Shown: positions 8,069 through 17,498, numbered from the stretch's first letter. The stretch is DNA of 64,000 nucleotides from Bin55 sp965203735 (GCA_965203735.1 OZ241909.1:62001-126000), one strand, 5' to 3'. Notes: generated from the sequence alone by a model not told the origin. Translations and numbers: made by a program.

Positions 8069-11000
8069 ATGATCAGACTCTTGAACGCATTGAATAAGAA
8101 AAAACGAGCCAAACTCCGTAATACGTCAATCCGGCTCAAACTTATGATCGTCCTTTGTGCACTCACAAGCGTGCACGTCGGTGCACAGGACGCGAACGCA
8201 CCTCCTGCACCTTCTGTTCAACTTGCCGTTGTCGAATCCTCAACTTCAGTGTTCCTGCGATGGACTGTCGACACAAACACAAATGTCTCCGATCAGGTCG
8301 TTACGGAGACTCGCATCACGTGGCAAGCACAAGATTCCGACGAGTCGAGCTCCACCGACGTGGAAGTCAATTCAACGAATTGCGACAGCACAACTTCCTA
8401 TCCGATCACCTGTGAGGCGACGGTCCAGGGTCTCGTAGCAAAAACCTCTTACGCTCTGACATTAGCAGCCCGTGGTGTTGTCTACGAGGCTGGCACAACA
8501 ACGATCGAGACCGACTACGGTTTTGGCGATGCTTCTGCCGCCACAAATCGACAAACGCATTCCGACTTCGAGCTTGATGATGACTTGCTCGCCGGTAGCG
8601 AGAGACAACAACGTATGCCTTTTGTGAGGCTGGTGAGCAACAACTCCGCAACTGCGACATTGTCCTCAATTGCGTTGTTTACGTTCTTGACTGAACGCGG
8701 AATTGACTCGTCCGCCTCAAATCCGCATCTCTGGAGCTATTCCGCATCCGTAAGTCCAAGAAACTCCGTGCGTACAGTCATTGTCATCGACTTCGACTCA
8801 TTGGTCGAAGACGACCTGTTCCGACTCATAGGAACCTACCGAGATTCCGAAGAGACGGATGCACGGGTGACTGTGACGGCGACATTCAAGGAAGACTCTT
8901 CGGTCCAGGTGAAACGCGACATCGTATTCACGGTGATCCGGAACAGAGCTCCCGTCTTCGGAGTGACCGCCGTTACATACGAAATGCCTGAGGACAGCCC
9001 GTCAGAAATTCATGTAGCCGGCAACTTTCAGCTCTCAGACGCCGAGAACCACAGCATTACTTACAGTCTGGAGACCGTCGAGCCCGATGATGCAGTCTTT
9101 GAGATCGACGAACAGACAGGTCTCATCAGCGTGATAGAAGGGGAAGAACTAGATTACGAGACTGCGTCTCAACACATACTTCACGTAACAGCAGTTGACT
9201 CGGTTGGAGACTCGTCCAACAACCTAGTCATAACGATAGATGTCCTCGACGTCGACGAAGGTCCTACCGTCGGCGAGCAAGAATTCGAGGAAATGGAAGT
9301 GACCGCTCATCAAAACATGGGATTCGACGAGGACTGGGTAAATTTTCATGTACGCAATTGGTTCGTTGATGAGGAAGACGATCCTCTCTGCTACAACGCT
9401 GAAATCATTGAAGGTTCCGAGTACGCAACCGTAAGGGTTTCGACCTCAGGTGGTTCGGACTGTGGTCGACCACACGTCCAGGTACGACGTAAAGACATTG
9501 TGGGGCTAAGAACTGTTCAGGAAGTTGAACTTGAGATAACGGCAACGGAAGACACCGACGATGATCCGGGTTCCGCATCTGCCAAAGCAACGGTTTCGAT
9601 CGTCTACGGTACCAACATCGAACCGAACATTCTGGGAGGCAGGCTGGTGAACGCCTCTCCGAACTCCGCATATCTTGACAACTACGACGCTGGTTCAGAC
9701 ACATCGTTTGACATGGTCTTTACAGCACTGGACGTAGTTCCAAGCAACGACAGGCTCTGCTTTACCCTCGCTGGAAGGGATCGTCTGCACTTCAAGCTCG
9801 TCTATCCCGATAGACCTTCTCTAACTGCAAGTTGCAAATTGGAGGGATCGAATTCCTCCGATGGGACCATCAATAATTCCCATCAAATTCGAGTGAAGTC
9901 CACGCGACCTTTGGAACGTGGTCGATCCGACTCAACCTATCGGTTCGATCTGGTTGCGACAGATCTTTCGGGATTTGCCGACACTCTAGCCTTTGAGCTC
10001 ACTACGGACAACATCTGCTCCGGACTCATCAGCCATCCCATGCCGGACGCCCACTTTCTCATTGGCGATCCCTCGGAAACCATACAACTTGAAGAGTACT
10101 TCGACCATACGGAAGATAGACAAGCGGACAACCTCACTTACGAAGTGCGATCGGGAAACTACTACGTTCTTGAGGTTTCAGAATACGATGGAGAGCTGAC
10201 GTTAACTCCTGCAGATTCTCTTCAAACAGACCGGGAAACCACATTCGTCACGGTCATAGCTGAAGATGAAGATGGCTACACAGTCCGCGAAACGTTCGAC
10301 GTACATGTGAAGCGACATAACAGTGCTCCAAGATTCGAGCGAGTTACGAAGACCTACACCCTGGACGAGGATTTCTCTGTAGGCAAGTACTTCACCAAGA
10401 CACCGGATGCCTACGACTCAGACAACGAAGAAATCTACTTCCGTCTCGCCGAAGAGGATCGGCCGTTCGTGGCAGATTCCACAACCGGTCACATAACGAT
10501 CTACGAAAGTCTGGACTTCGAGAGCCAATCCGAGTACGAAGTCACGCTGTATGTGGAAGACAAGTTTGGAGGGTACGACTCCGAGAAAATCAAGATCTCG
10601 GTCAACGACGTTAACGAAGCACCCGTACCGTCAAGCGAAGAACTTGCAGACGTTGAAATTCTCGTTGGTCTAGGGCTTCCAGAAGACCTTCTTGGAAGCG
10701 ACCATTTCACTGACCCCGATATCGACGATGTTCTTTCCTTTGAAGCGACCAGCAGTCGTACGAGTACAGCGACGGCAGAAATCGACGAGGATGGATATGT
10801 AATTGTGGAGGGAATCAAGGAAGGCGAGACTACGATCTCCGTCGAAGCATCGGACACAGGTGATCCTCCACTTCGAGCAAGCAAGTCATTCATGGTGACT
10901 GTGAACGAAAACCTTGCACCCACCCTCATCGAGCAGCTTGCTGACATGGATGTCAACGTCGGAGCGGAAAAGAAACTGGACTTGGACTCGGTTTTTGAGG

Positions 11001-13735
11001 ACGAAGCCGAGGACATTCACACCTACACAGCGAAATCCGCCGATACATCCATCGCTACCGTCGATATTACGGATAGCGAGTTGACGGTGAGTGGAGAATC
11101 GGAAGGATCGGTGCGGATCAGCATCACAGTCACCGATGCGGCTGAAAACGTCGCAACGGCTCGATTCTCAGTCAATGTAAGCAACAACGAGCCACCAATT
11201 CTCGCCCAGGAAATTGAGGACATCGACACAAGAATCGGTCGCGTTATCGACATCCTGCTGTCCTCTCACTTCGAAGATGAGGGAGACGAGCTTGAGTTCG
11301 AAGTAACCATCGATGACGAAGAAGTTGCCGAAGCGTCCATTCAAGACAACGAAACGCTTCAGATTTCGGCTCTCGCGGAGGGGGAGACAACTTGCACCGT
11401 TATCGCAACGGACACATTGGGTGAGTCGATTAGTGATGAATTTGAGATTTCGGTTCTCGAAGCCAATGATCCACCGTTAGTTACACGTCAATTGGACGAC
11501 ATTGAAATATCTCTGGTCTCCCACACTCGTTACGACGTTGATATCGAAGGATTGTTCGACGACGAGAAGCCGGACGAGTTGGAGATTGAAGTCGAACCCT
11601 CTACGGAGGAGTATGCCGATGTCGTACTGCGCGAAAACAACACCGTCATTCGTATCTATCCGCTAAAGCGCGGGGACTTCATCATCACAGTGACTGCGGA
11701 AGACGACATTGAGCAAACCGCATCTACCGACTTCCATGTTGCGATCCTGAGCGAGGAAATCAACACGGCACCTCAAGTTGACGAACCTATAGCAGACCAA
11801 ACAATTTATGTAGACGAAGACTTTGAGGCCGATTTGGAAGACGTCTTTTCCGATGCAGAGAGAGACGACCTCACGTTCACAGCGGAATCCGACGATTCCG
11901 ACATCGCAACAGTCGACATTTCCGACTCGAATGTTCTAACGGTTCATGGAGAATCGGCAGGAACCGCGACGATCACGGCCGAGGCAACCGACCCCGATGG
12001 GGAATCGGCAACGGATACCTTTAGGGTAACCGTCAAGACCGCACCAACAGCGAACCAATCTGTGGCAGCCGTTACCCTCCAGTATGGTGGGGAGAGCTTG
12101 TCCGTCAACATGCTCGATAGCTTTAGCGACGCGGATGGAGACTCTCTATCGTTTCACACGCTGGACGGTAGTGATTCGGAAATAGCCGAAGTAGCTCTCG
12201 TTCGGGAGACATTGCACTTGGCACCTATTCAAAGAGGTAAGACTTCCGTAGTAGTAATTGCCACCGATCCCGACGGCAACAGCGCTCGAAAGCAATTCAA
12301 TGTCGTTGTGAGCGACGAAGAACTGATGACGGTTGCACGCAACGCCCTGTCCGCCTACGGCAGGAGTCTCTTGACGAGTGTCACAACCGCCATTGGCGAC
12401 AGAGCAACACTCGTTCGAAACGAATCTGATCTAACTCTAAGTAGTGTCTGGAGTCACTTTGCGTTCAGGAGTGGAAAAAGAGGTTTAGATGACGCTCCCT
12501 TCAACAATAGTTCGTCGTTCGCTCACTCGCAATTTGGCTCGAATTCCTCGGCAGCTTTCTCGCCAGGTCATCTCGATAGCTCATTCAATCCTGAGATTGC
12601 AGACAACACGGACGAACTAGACACCCGAGGTTCGTTCACTAGCACGTTAAGTTTCTGGAGCAAAACGGATTCCTCTAGTTTTGCAGGAGATGGCTACGTT
12701 GGCCAAGCTGAGACAAGCTATTTGGGTGCAGACATCCACGCATTGCGGCACGGCATCGTTGGACTTGCACTAGTGAGTAGCGATAGCCAAAGTGCATATT
12801 CCTGGGGTACGGTCGAGGAGAACCTTAAAACTTCTCTTCGTTCGGTGATCCCCTACTTCAAGAAGGAACTGAATTCCGCTTACAGCGTTTGGGCAGGTCT
12901 GGGGTACGGTCGAGGCGAATCTACGGTTCTTTCGGACAGCAAACTAGTCAGTACAAGTCCGCTCACGATGAATTTAGGTGCCCTGGGTGTGCGTAGAGTC
13001 CTGTACAACAAGGATTCTTACAGCCTCGCAGTCCGAACGGATTTCAGCGGAATCAACCTTAATGCTGAGGAAACGGAATCCGCCAGCGGACTCAGTGCAA
13101 CTGTGCGCCAGTTTCGCATGGCACTAGACGGATCCGTGACCAAACGAATCACGAGCGCACTCCAACTTACGCCGTTTGGTCAGATTGGATTGCGCTACGA
13201 CCACGGTGACGACATTCGAGGTGAAGGACTGGAGGTAGTCGGAGGACTGCGATTGACCACACCGTCGATTCAGATTGAAGCTCGCGGCAGCCGATTCCAA
13301 TTGAATGACCATTCAAACATACAGGAATCCGGCTGGAGCGTCAGCGCAATCTACGATCTTGCCAACGATCAATTGGGTTGGAACTTGGAGCTGCGTCCAT
13401 CGTACGGTTGTATCTCTCACGACGACGAATTCGATTGGATGCGTTCAACGACCTTAGAGACTTCTGGCTTCAGCGATTCCTGCAACGGTCGAGAGTCTCT
13501 TCAAGCGAAGGTCGCCTATGGCTCATACGTATTCCACGACCGAATAAAATTTGTGCCGTATTTGAGATTCGAAAGTGATACGTTGGGCAACGCTCGTCGA
13601 TCAGTCGGCGCACAGGTTGAACTGGGAGTGTTGACGAGGAGAAACGGCGTTCTGGGTTTTCTGGTCTCGGATGTAGAACAGCAACAAGGAGATTCGGTTC
13701 GGGAGTTCCTGTTAACCGGAGGGATTCGCTTCTAA
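8069..13735 (+). CDS. Giant surface protein A: fibronectin/cadherin/Ig-like repeats with C-terminal outer-membrane barrel
   Basis: 1888 residues. A long basic N-terminus leads into a hydrophobic signal segment ending near residue 40 (VGAQDA). A fibronectin type III-like domain lies at about 47-150. Cadherin-like repeats lie at about 290-395 and 753-860, each with a DxDEG or DVNEAP linker. About six Ig-like/BIG2-like units of 80-95 residues, rich in Asp and Glu, follow up to about 1410. A conserved stalk-like segment (ARNALSAYGRSLLTSVTTAIGDR, about 1420) precedes a predicted beta-barrel from about 1510 to the end, which finishes in Phe (GGIRF), as outer-membrane proteins do. The acidic DxD-type linkers suggest calcium binding. 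It is a paralogue of B and C here. Role in adhesion is inferred. Confidence 0.85.
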   Translation: MIRLLNALNKKKRAKLRNTSIRLKLMIVLCALTSVHVGAQDANAPPAPSVQLAVVESSTSVFLRWTVDTNTNVSDQVVTETRITWQAQDSDESSSTDVEVNSTNCDSTTSYPITCEATVQGLVAKTSYALTLAARGVVYEAGTTTIETDYGFGDASAATNRQTHSDFELDDDLLAGSERQQRMPFVRLVSNNSATATLSSIALFTFLTERGIDSSASNPHLWSYSASVSPRNSVRTVIVIDFDSLVEDDLFRLIGTYRDSEETDARVTVTATFKEDSSVQVKRDIVFTVIRNRAPVFGVTAVTYEMPEDSPSEIHVAGNFQLSDAENHSITYSLETVEPDDAVFEIDEQTGLISVIEGEELDYETASQHILHVTAVDSVGDSSNNLVITIDVLDVDEGPTVGEQEFEEMEVTAHQNMGFDEDWVNFHVRNWFVDEEDDPLCYNAEIIEGSEYATVRVSTSGGSDCGRPHVQVRRKDIVGLRTVQEVELEITATEDTDDDPGSASAKATVSIVYGTNIEPNILGGRLVNASPNSAYLDNYDAGSDTSFDMVFTALDVVPSNDRLCFTLAGRDRLHFKLVYPDRPSLTASCKLEGSNSSDGTINNSHQIRVKSTRPLERGRSDSTYRFDLVATDLSGFADTLAFELTTDNICSGLISHPMPDAHFLIGDPSETIQLEEYFDHTEDRQADNLTYEVRSGNYYVLEVSEYDGELTLTPADSLQTDRETTFVTVIAEDEDGYTVRETFDVHVKRHNSAPRFERVTKTYTLDEDFSVGKYFTKTPDAYDSDNEEIYFRLAEEDRPFVADSTTGHITIYESLDFESQSEYEVTLYVEDKFGGYDSEKIKISVNDVNEAPVPSSEELADVEILVGLGLPEDLLGSDHFTDPDIDDVLSFEATSSRTSTATAEIDEDGYVIVEGIKEGETTISVEASDTGDPPLRASKSFMVTVNENLAPTLIEQLADMDVNVGAEKKLDLDSVFEDEAEDIHTYTAKSADTSIATVDITDSELTVSGESEGSVRISITVTDAAENVATARFSVNVSNNEPPILAQEIEDIDTRIGRVIDILLSSHFEDEGDELEFEVTIDDEEVAEASIQDNETLQISALAEGETTCTVIATDTLGESISDEFEISVLEANDPPLVTRQLDDIEISLVSHTRYDVDIEGLFDDEKPDELEIEVEPSTEEYADVVLRENNTVIRIYPLKRGDFIITVTAEDDIEQTASTDFHVAILSEEINTAPQVDEPIADQTIYVDEDFEADLEDVFSDAERDDLTFTAESDDSDIATVDISDSNVLTVHGESAGTATITAEATDPDGESATDTFRVTVKTAPTANQSVAAVTLQYGGESLSVNMLDSFSDADGDSLSFHTLDGSDSEIAEVALVRETLHLAPIQRGKTSVVVIATDPDGNSARKQFNVVVSDEELMTVARNALSAYGRSLLTSVTTAIGDRATLVRNESDLTLSSVWSHFAFRSGKRGLDDAPFNNSSSFAHSQFGSNSSAAFSPGHLDSSFNPEIADNTDELDTRGSFTSTLSFWSKTDSSSFAGDGYVGQAETSYLGADIHALRHGIVGLALVSSDSQSAYSWGTVEENLKTSLRSVIPYFKKELNSAYSVWAGLGYGRGESTVLSDSKLVSTSPLTMNLGALGVRRVLYNKDSYSLAVRTDFSGINLNAEETESASGLSATVRQFRMALDGSVTKRITSALQLTPFGQIGLRYDHGDDIRGEGLEVVGGLRLTTPSIQIEARGSRFQLNDHSNIQESGWSVSAIYDLANDQLGWNLELRPSYGCISHDDEFDWMRSTTLETSGFSDSCNGRESLQAKVAYGSYVFHDRIKFVPYLRFESDTLGNARRSVGAQVELGVLTRRNGVLGFLVSDVEQQQGDSVREFLLTGGIRF

Positions 13736-13769
13736 TCGAGCCGGTTCTAGCTCTCTTGCTCGAGTACTT

Positions 13770-14612
13770 CTATCTAGACGGGAAAAAGCGTTCGAACAAG
13801 CTGAAAAATGTGGTCAAGGCGCACATTTCTATCACGAAGAGATAGACAACGCCCACAGCGACTCCTAGCCAGAATGCTCCAGCAAATAGCTGACCAATCA
13901 ACGGCACTGCTAGAAACAGTGGGATCCACATCCCAATATAGTAGAGACGGGTCAAAGCCCATGTTCGCGAGAAGCTAACTCGAGCGTCTAGGTTGGGAAT
14001 TGAAGCATAAATAAGGTCTGAGTCGTTGTCTTCTGGCCGCGAAAGTGCGTCGATTTCATCCTTGGATTGCGATTGGCGGCCTCGCTGGAGTGCCTTGTTG
14101 ATCGAAAATCCGTTCCTAGCCAGGACAAAAATACTAGAAACAACGAGTACGACGCTCAGAACCAGTGCAACTATGAAATAGACTTCGCTCTTGTACAGGA
14201 GACTGAAGAGCACTACTAATGCATAGAGTGCAAGAACCAGAGCCAAATTGCTCTTTGTGGCCCCCAATTCAATCGACCGCCCGTTCTCGTCCTTAACCAT
14301 GTTCACCACACGAGTCTCGGTGTAATCACTGCTTTTGCGCGAGACATCGTCGATGAACTCATACCGTTTGCTTCGTTTCATGAATGCAAAGCTAGCCAAT
14401 TGGCATAACTTCACCACCAAGAGGGCAAAGATTGGAAGGCCGATTGCGACCAAGATGTTACCGATAAGTACATAGCTCTCAAAGCCCAGTTGGTGGGCAT
14501 GGATTGCCCAAACTATGCAAATTGCCATGCCCCACAAGACAACGCATTGTGTGCCCTGTTGTAAGTCGCTACGCAAGACTCGAGTCTTAACGGTCACGGT
14601 TTCAGCGTTCAT
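13770..14612 (-). CDS. Multi-pass membrane protein, unknown
   Basis: A 280-residue protein with about six hydrophobic segments: two near 25-70, two near 125-165, and two near 235-270. Between them lies a cytosolic-looking polar loop at about 75-115 (KRSKRYEFIDDVSRKSS) and another at 175-215. It starts at ATG 14612 after tagGAAGCA, a weak ribosome-binding site. I do not recognise the family. It lies downstream of an XRE-type regulator gene on the same strand but 165 bases apart, and its 3' end faces the 3' end of giant gene A with 34 bases between. Confidence 0.65.
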   Translation of the reverse strand: MNAETVTVKTRVLRSDLQQGTQCVVLWGMAICIVWAIHAHQLGFESYVLIGNILVAIGLPIFALLVVKLCQLASFAFMKRSKRYEFIDDVSRKSSDYTETRVVNMVKDENGRSIELGATKSNLALVLALYALVVLFSLLYKSEVYFIVALVLSVVLVVSSIFVLARNGFSINKALQRGRQSQSKDEIDALSRPEDNDSDLIYASIPNLDARVSFSRTWALTRLYYIGMWIPLFLAVPLIGQLFAGAFWLGVAVGVVYLFVIEMCALTTFFSLFERFFPSR

Positions 14613-14777
14613 TGCTTCCTATTTGAACACGGTCACGACAGATTTGGCAATACGCTGAACAAATAGTTCCGGTGGGGTCTGCGAGATCAATGTGAAAGGG
14701 CTGAACACGACGCCGAAGTTATCGAACGACCAGCGCAGAGGATTGTCGAACCGCTCTAACTCATCCCCGCTCCAACT
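14613..14777 (-). other. Short open frame remnant between the XRE gene and the membrane protein gene
   Basis: Directly after the stop of the XRE gene the same frame stays open for about 50 codons (WSGDELERFDNPLRW ... RIAKSVVTVFK) up to a TAG just before the next ATG. The stretch looks protein-like but has no ATG; only a late GTG is available. It may be the tail of a lost gene or of a longer version of its neighbour. No function can be given. Confidence 0.3.
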
Positions 14778-15224
14778 CTAGGACAGTTTCCTGTTTCCTA
14801 TTGCATTGCGTAGTTCGAATAAGCCGTTTATCTGAATTCTTAGGACGACGGCTATCTCATTCAGTGTTGTGAGACTAGCGCCCATGTAACTCGATGCCTC
14901 GTATCGTTGGATCTGCCGGTGTTTGAGATTCATCAGGTCGGCAAGCTGTGTCTGGCTATAGCCCTGTGCAATGCGAGACTCAACCAATAGTTGAGGCAGA
15001 TCATTCAAAGACTTGGACTTTGAATGCGTGATTTTCCCCGCTTTCAAGTCTTGGTAGTGGTCGACTTCGTCCTGAGTAGCTGCTATTTGGGCTTCCAGTG
15101 CACTTAGTTCGGCTTGTCTTAACCACTCTTCCTTTTCTAGGTTCTTTTCTGTGAGAAGCTTTGCGTCCAATAGATCTTCGATAATACGTTTATATCTCTC
15201 ATACTGTTCATCACTGTAAATCAT
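14778..15224 (-). CDS. XRE-family helix-turn-helix regulator of an antitoxin-like module (copy 1)
   Basis: 148 residues. The first 70 residues are helical and charged (YKRIIEDLLDAKLLTEKN) and probably form a coiled coil. The C-terminal half is an XRE helix-turn-helix: LLVESRIAQGYSQTQLADLM, then LKHRQIQRYEASSYMGASL. It shares this plan with the regulator at 41532-41966. Upstream on the same strand lies a broken partner gene, as also found at the second copy. Such regulators act as DNA-binding antitoxins or autoregulators. Family is sure; pairing with the partner rests on the two parallel loci in this window. Confidence 0.8.
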   Translation of the reverse strand: MIYSDEQYERYKRIIEDLLDAKLLTEKNLEKEEWLRQAELSALEAQIAATQDEVDHYQDLKAGKITHSKSKSLNDLPQLLVESRIAQGYSQTQLADLMNLKHRQIQRYEASSYMGASLTTLNEIAVVLRIQINGLFELRNAIGNRKLS

Positions 15225-15225
15225 C

Positions 15226-15505
15226 GTATCCTCTGGTGTGCGGCGGATCCGATTCGAGTCCGATTTGAAGAACTCCGTACTTCGCTCCAGCGTTCCTATT
15301 GTCTTGGAAGAAGTCTAACACAGTTTCTCCCGTGTCTGAACCAACAATCGTTCGTAAAAGAAGTCTTCAAGATATCTCGCCTTCTGTCCAGCTCGAAATT
15401 CCGGATTTCACAAAACCGGGTCTAGCAGCGTATATTTTATTGCGATGGGGTCCCACCACACGTCGTAATACGGAGCACCTGCCAATTCGATCAATTCTGG
15501 AATCA
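15226..15505 (-). pseudogene. Broken partner gene of the XRE regulator (copy 1), DUF6932-like
   Basis: Two separate frames on the minus strand match the intact parts of the partner gene at 41966-42400. The first reads YDVWWDPIAIKYTLLDPVL, then a stop, then FRAGQKARYLEDFF; compare YDAIWDFDTVDVSLIDPVFL and FAMKNKYLGDLF of the other copy. The second, in another frame, reads VLDFFQDNRNAGAKYGVLQI; compare VVEFFQTNRNEVEKGLVRI. So the gene has a premature stop and a frameshift. The N-terminal third looks mostly deleted. From memory the family resembles DUF6932, small proteins often placed next to XRE regulators. The match to the second locus is clear; the family name is less sure. Confidence 0.65.
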
Positions 15506-15554
15506 CAATTACAACTATATGGTTGAGAGCATAAATGTACACCCTAATTGGGAA

Positions 15555-15959
15555 TCAATGTGCTTCATTCTCGGTTTTGACAGTATTGAGAGGAACGCTC
15601 AGACCCACTAGCAGGTTGTGGTCGCTATCGTCGATGGGCAATGGAACATCGACAAGTTGGGCTAATCCATGAACGACCCTATCTCCCAGAATTTAGGACC
15701 CAAAATAGTCGGAACCTGAATGAAACGAGTGGATACAACCGAAATGGAAACAGATGCATTGTCCTCTAACTCATCGCAACTTCACTACACGTCTGTACAA
15801 GAGCTAATGCTTGACATGATGTCTCACAGTTTTCCAGTCAAGCGTATCGACAATCTCATCTAAACTTGCCGCGTTAGCTGCAACATTCCGATGGGTCTCG
15901 TTTGTTGGAACCCAATGGGGTGCCTCTTGACTAATAATTGGATACTCTAGATTGTTCAG
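15555..15959 (-). pseudogene. Unidentified decayed coding remnants
   Basis: Two minus-strand frames look like real protein but lack starts. Codons at 15959-15804 read LEYPIISQEAPHWVPTNETH and continue with SLDEIVDTLDWKTVRHHVKH before a stop. Codons at about 15690-15555 read GDRVVHGLAQLVDVPLPIDD and end with TVKTENEAH. They could be parts of one lost gene or of two. I do not recognise them. On the plus strand a 47-codon frame from ATG 15720 overlaps this region, without a good ribosome-binding site, and is judged less likely. Confidence 0.35.
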
Positions 15960-16012
15960 CTAGGTGTTACCATCTGACAAACACCACTGAGGATTAACAC
16001 GTTCGGAATCGA

Positions 16013-16594
16013 ATGATGGCTACGATAATCGGATACTCGCTGATGATTGTCACCATTGTGATTTCTGGATGGATGCTTGTATTGCATGTGAGCAGAATGG
16101 GTGCGAGAAGGATCACCGGGCTGAACGACGGTGACATCGCCAAACGCTACTTTCTTCTCTTGCTCGGCCAAGCCAAACGCACAATGGTAGTTTACGACGA
16201 CGGGAACGAAGTTCAGGATAGCTTCTATTCGGATCAAGAAGTCTTGAATGCGATAGACACAAAACTCCGTGAGAATCCTCGTTTCGTCATGAAATGCTTG
16301 TTCAACTGTCCCGTCCCTTATTCTTTGAATACTAAGTTTGCAAGTGAGACCCGAGTGAATCTCAGAACCACTGGCTTGGGGAAGGATCGACCCCGTGATA
16401 CTCATATGAAAGTCATTGACAATGGGCGAATGGCGTATTTCACTCAGCATGACTTCGGTTCGACAGTGCGGCAGTACGAGCTGGTGGACTGCTTAACGGT
16501 AAAACCTTGGGCATTGAATGGTGTGGTCAAACGAGAACTCGGAGATTGTCTCAAACTATTTGAACAAAGATTCAGTCAGGCATCTCCTACGTAA
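16013..16594 (+). CDS. Membrane-anchored phospholipase-D-like protein
   Basis: 193 residues. One N-terminal membrane segment (about 4-27) is followed by a soluble domain. Near residue 130 it reads DTHMKVIDNGRMAYFTQHDFG, which fits the HxK and the following strand of a phospholipase D half-site (HxKxxxxD-type), with an upstream alpha/beta stretch like the PLD fold. Only one such motif is present, so a working enzyme would need a dimer, as in the Nuc/Zuc single-motif PLD proteins. It opens a tight operon: the next gene begins 8 bases after its stop. The PLD assignment is from motif pattern only and should be treated as probable. A start at ATG 16016 is equally possible. Confidence 0.6.
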   Translation: MMATIIGYSLMIVTIVISGWMLVLHVSRMGARRITGLNDGDIAKRYFLLLLGQAKRTMVVYDDGNEVQDSFYSDQEVLNAIDTKLRENPRFVMKCLFNCPVPYSLNTKFASETRVNLRTTGLGKDRPRDTHMKVIDNGRMAYFTQHDFGSTVRQYELVDCLTVKPWALNGVVKRELGDCLKLFEQRFSQASPT

Positions 16595-16602
16595 ACAGTC
16601 CC

Positions 16603-17043
16603 GTGGACCCAATCTTAGCGCCTTCTCAAGCTTATATCCTATTGGCGATAACCGCAACGGTGGGTTCCGTTATAGCTGCACTTGTGCACCAGCTCATCCC
16701 ACGTCGGGTGAACGAAAGTCCAGTAGTGGCCGAGCAATCACTTTCAGCAGACCGTCAGGTCATTGGTAGTCGACGAGTGATTGTTGTTGGATTTGCGACG
16801 TTGTTCATCGTGAGTTGGGCAAGCGTTGCGGCTTTTATGTTGCGCTGTGTGGACAAGTGGTCAATCTATCACTGGTGTCATTTCATTGGGTTGCTGCTCT
16901 TGTGTCTTGTACTGCTGAGCATGATCATTATTCTGTCTGACAGGCTTAGAGCAGTTTCTACCAGCTTTCTGGATGCTTCAAGAGAATCCCCGTCTAGACA
17001 CTCCGAAGCAAGTTCCGGCGAAGACAAGAACTCTGGAAAATGA
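16603..17043 (+). CDS. Three-helix membrane protein of the Cas2-like operon
   Basis: 146 residues starting at GTG 16603, 8 bases after the PLD-like gene. Hydrophobic segments lie at about 10-30, 57-80 and 92-112, followed by a Ser-rich polar tail of about 30 residues (SRESPSRHSEASSGEDKNSG). Its stop overlaps the start of the next gene as ATGA, so the two are translationally coupled. No family is recognised. Position suggests a membrane partner for the proteins on either side. Confidence 0.65.
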   Translation: MDPILAPSQAYILLAITATVGSVIAALVHQLIPRRVNESPVVAEQSLSADRQVIGSRRVIVVGFATLFIVSWASVAAFMLRCVDKWSIYHWCHFIGLLLLCLVLLSMIIILSDRLRAVSTSFLDASRESPSRHSEASSGEDKNSGK

Positions 17044-17294
17044 CAGACCTTTTCGTTGTGAGCTACGATCTCATATCACCGGGTAGGAACTATGAACCGC
17101 TATACAGCGAACTTCTCAGACTCGGCGCAAGGAGAGTTCTGGGGTCTCAGTGGATAATAAGATCTCCTTCGACTGCGTTACAGATCCGAGAGCACTTTTG
17201 GCAGTTCATTGATGATAACGACCGACTGCTAGTCAATGCTATTGATCAATCCTGGGCAGCCTACAATTTGATGGTCAATCCCAACGATGTCTAG
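17040..17294 (+). CDS. Stand-alone Cas2-like (VapD-fold) protein
   Basis: 84 residues. The sequence FVVSYDLISPGRNYEPLYSE, then LLRLGARRVLGSQWIIRSPS and DDNDRLLVNAI, has the Cas2 pattern: a first beta strand ending in YDL with the conserved Asp, a helix, GARRVLxSxW on the second strand, and a last strand carrying DRLLV. Proteins of this type are often labelled SinR-family or Cas2-like and occur without CRISPR arrays. Cas2 proper is a metal-dependent nuclease and a dimeric part of the spacer integrase; VapD relatives are RNases. No cas1, array or other cas gene is present. The ATG overlaps the stop of the preceding membrane gene. Confidence 0.75.
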   Translation: MTDLFVVSYDLISPGRNYEPLYSELLRLGARRVLGSQWIIRSPSTALQIREHFWQFIDDNDRLLVNAIDQSWAAYNLMVNPNDV

Positions 17295-17498
17295 CGCAGG
17301 AGCATCTTTCTCCATGACTGGAAGAATTGCCGGGTGTAGCAAGTATTTTGGTTAATCCGACACAATGCGAGCATTGGCGGGTCACCCCTAAATGAAGAAT
17401 GTGCAAGAATTGATTGAAGTTGGAAGTCCGAACTGAGCACGTTGTGTCCAACTTAGACTAGCTGATCGTAAACTCAGATACAGGATTAAAGGAATCAG

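Noticed and set aside
15720..15863. 47-codon plus-strand frame starting MKRVDTTEMETDALSS
   Set aside because: No good ribosome-binding site, and the opposite strand carries more protein-like remnants; kept only as a remark.
17040..17294. CRISPR-Cas locus suggested by the Cas2-like gene
   Set aside because: No cas1, no effector gene and no array of short spaced repeats is present near it; the protein fits the stand-alone Cas2-like class.
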